Below are positions 62,894 to 64,000 of a stretch of 64,000 nt of DNA, piece after piece; position 1 is the stretch's first letter; each line of letters begins with the position of its first letter. Both the position numbers and the translations under genes were made by a program. This stretch comes from Marispirochaeta sp964554875. Its GTDB lineage: Bacteria; Spirochaetota; Spirochaetia; JC444; Marispirochaetaceae. The stretch spans positions 1 through 64,000 of the forward strand of contig CAZKQJ010000027.1 in the NCBI GenBank assembly GCA_964554875.1, in the 5' to 3' direction. The notes below the pieces were generated by a model that saw only the letters and a list, made by a program, of their open reading frames with translations, had not been told where the DNA came from and did no database searches.

Positions 62894-64000
62894 ATGAAAA
62901 TCAGAGAGTATCTTGCTTCCGAGCGCAGTAATCGGCTGCTTTTACTTGTTATTATCGTTCTGGTTAATCTCGTCTCCCTGGACTGGTTTTTCCGGATTGA
63001 TCTTACAGAGGGAAATACCTACTCCCTCTCCTCCGTCAGCCGGGAAACCATCGCTGCCCTCAGGGAACCCCTGACGGTCTCGGTTTTCTTTTCCAGGGAC
63101 CTTCCAGCTCCCTACAATACAGTGGCCCGTTATGTGCGGGACCTGCTGGCGGAGTACGATTCCCTGGGAAACCCCAACTTACGGTATCAGCTGATAGATA
63201 TGGAGAGCGACGAGGGGCGGGAGATTGCCGGCTCATACGGCATACGCAGCGTTCAGGTCCAGGAAGTCAGAAGCGATGAGTTTCAGTCCCGGAACGTCTA
63301 CATGGGAATCGCCGTCAGCTACGCCGACGAGGTGGCCCAGCTGCAGGAGGTAACCGGGACCGAAGGACTGGAATACAGAATAACAACTACCATCTCCCGT
63401 CTGGTGGGAACCGTTGAGGCCGCCGCGTCTCTGGATCAAAAGGTGGAAGCCGTGCTCTATTACAGCCCCGACCTGGCTTCCTACCGCATTGCCGGTTTCA
63501 ATGAGTTGGAGGACCTTGTGCGGGAAGCCGTGCGGACGGTCAACGCGGAAAAAAACGAAATCCTGAACCTCAGGATAGAAACCGTGGACCAGGACGCCCA
63601 GGTGGCATCCCTTGAAGAGCAGTACGGTTTTCAGCGAATATCCTACCAGGACAGGGAGAATCCCGCACGGAACCGGCAGGCCACAGTGGGTATGGTCCTG
63701 CGTCTGGGGGAACGTTTTGAGACCCTGCCCCTGGATCTTTCCCAGCAGCTCTTCGGAGGCTATGCCCTGGCCGGACTTTCGAACCTCCGGGAACGAATCG
63801 ACGGGGCCCTGGAGGGGCTCCTGAGCAATAATCCCGCAGTGGGCTACCTGGTGGGGCACGGTGAAAGGGCCCTGCACGACAACCAGAATGGTGCAGGGGT
63901 TTTTCGGAATTTGAGCAGTGATCTGTATGATTTCATTGAGATAAACCTGGGAAAGGATGAGATTCCCCCGGGCATCAAGACCATGATAATCAATGGGCCG
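62894..64000 (+). CDS. GldG-like ABC transporter auxiliary protein, truncated by the window end
   Basis: The frame opens at ATG 62894, three bases after the permease stop with GGAGG ahead, and remains open to the last base. The protein begins MKIREYLASERSNR, has one membrane helix (LLLLVIIVLVNLVSL), then LTEGNTYSLSSVSRETIAAL and VFFSRDLPAPYNTVARYVRDLL, the start of the GldG/ABC_transp_aux family domain. At least 369 residues are in the window; the family is about 500-700 residues long, so roughly the last third is missing. Confidence 0.88.
   Translation, partial: MKIREYLASERSNRLLLLVIIVLVNLVSLDWFFRIDLTEGNTYSLSSVSRETIAALREPLTVSVFFSRDLPAPYNTVARYVRDLLAEYDSLGNPNLRYQLIDMESDEGREIAGSYGIRSVQVQEVRSDEFQSRNVYMGIAVSYADEVAQLQEVTGTEGLEYRITTTISRLVGTVEAAASLDQKVEAVLYYSPDLASYRIAGFNELEDLVREAVRTVNAEKNEILNLRIETVDQDAQVASLEEQYGFQRISYQDRENPARNRQATVGMVLRLGERFETLPLDLSQQLFGGYALAGLSNLRERIDGALEGLLSNNPAVGYLVGHGERALHDNQNGAGVFRNLSSDLYDFIEINLGKDEIPPGIKTMIINGP

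Noticed and set aside
1..64000. CRISPR array, insertion sequence, prophage, integron or rRNA operon
   Set aside because: No regularly spaced repeats, transposase or integrase motifs, phage genes or rRNA segments were seen on either strand.
61239..64000. Gliding-motility locus
   Set aside because: The ABC genes resemble gldA, gldF and gldG, but these families are widespread outside gliding bacteria and no other gliding gene is present; treated as a general exporter.

Overview
The window is about 64 kb of a moderately GC-rich bacterial chromosome with dense coding and very little mobile DNA. The mix suggests a free-living, probably marine or sediment, anaerobic or facultative spirochaete of the Spirochaeta/Sediminispirochaeta/Marispirochaeta kind. 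The pointers are two methyl-accepting chemotaxis proteins, a HisKA_2-type sensor kinase with an N-terminal receiver, an alpha-2-macroglobulin/PbpC pair, a minimal SufC/SufB-like pair, a GldA/F/G-type ABC exporter, a TRAP transporter and a glycyl radical enzyme. This placement is inference; there is no rRNA or other marker gene in the window.

Layout. 1-2.7 kb: the tail of an unknown gene, a small exported protein and a lipoprotein with papain-like motifs in an unusual order (minus strand). 3-10.6 kb: a hybrid sensor kinase, a DUF554 membrane protein, an AEC carrier, a GAF-GGDEF diguanylate cyclase, a Mn-type superoxide dismutase and a ROK regulator. 10.8-18.8 kb: alpha-2-macroglobulin-like lipoprotein and penicillin-binding protein 1C. 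18.8-20.1 kb: a THUMP-type RNA methyltransferase on the minus strand. 20.1-28.6 kb: the most interesting block, a LacI-controlled catabolic operon with a glycyl radical enzyme, its activase, a DctPQM TRAP importer, the LacI regulator and an aldo/keto reductase. 28.6-31.1 kb: a LarA-like nickel-pincer racemase homologue, a cyclophilin-like protein and 5-formyltetrahydrofolate cyclo-ligase. 31.2-36.4 kb: glycogen debranching enzyme, a CZB chemoreceptor and a LuxR-type regulator. Then follow an AT-rich 340-base gap, an MFS transporter, a two-gene SNF2 helicase unit, pcm, a DUF2264 protein, msrA, a nitroreductase, a PfkB kinase, a ferredoxin, a GNAT-histidine kinase fusion, two SpoU/TrmH methyltransferases around an RRM protein, a PrsW-like protease, a hydroxyacid dehydrogenase, a YhcH-family protein, an Ada-like regulator/methyltransferase, a cyclic-nucleotide-binding protein, FtsH, SufC/SufB, a decayed vapC, a second chemoreceptor and the start of the gldAFG-like operon, which runs off the end.

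The main discovery candidate is the activase of the glycyl radical enzyme. Its reading frame contains an in-frame TGA exactly where the fourth cysteine of a ferredoxin-type CxxCxxCxxxCP iron-sulfur motif is expected. The frame continues intact on the other side with all later motifs, and a GC-rich hairpin starts at the base after the TGA. The simplest reading is a selenocysteine iron-sulfur ligand; a nonsense mutation is the alternative. The operon promoter is unusually clear: TTGACA-N17-TAAACT with one perfect GCAAACGTTTGC palindrome inside the spacer and a second one 32 bases further on, matching the LacI-family gene inside the operon.

Other points worth checking are the apparently permuted C1 protease, a recurring pattern of promoters placed so close to ATG codons that the mRNAs would be leaderless, hairpins bracketing the dctP solute-binding gene, a triple CCCTATATGGG-like repeat before the PfkB kinase, and the GNAT-kinase fusion.
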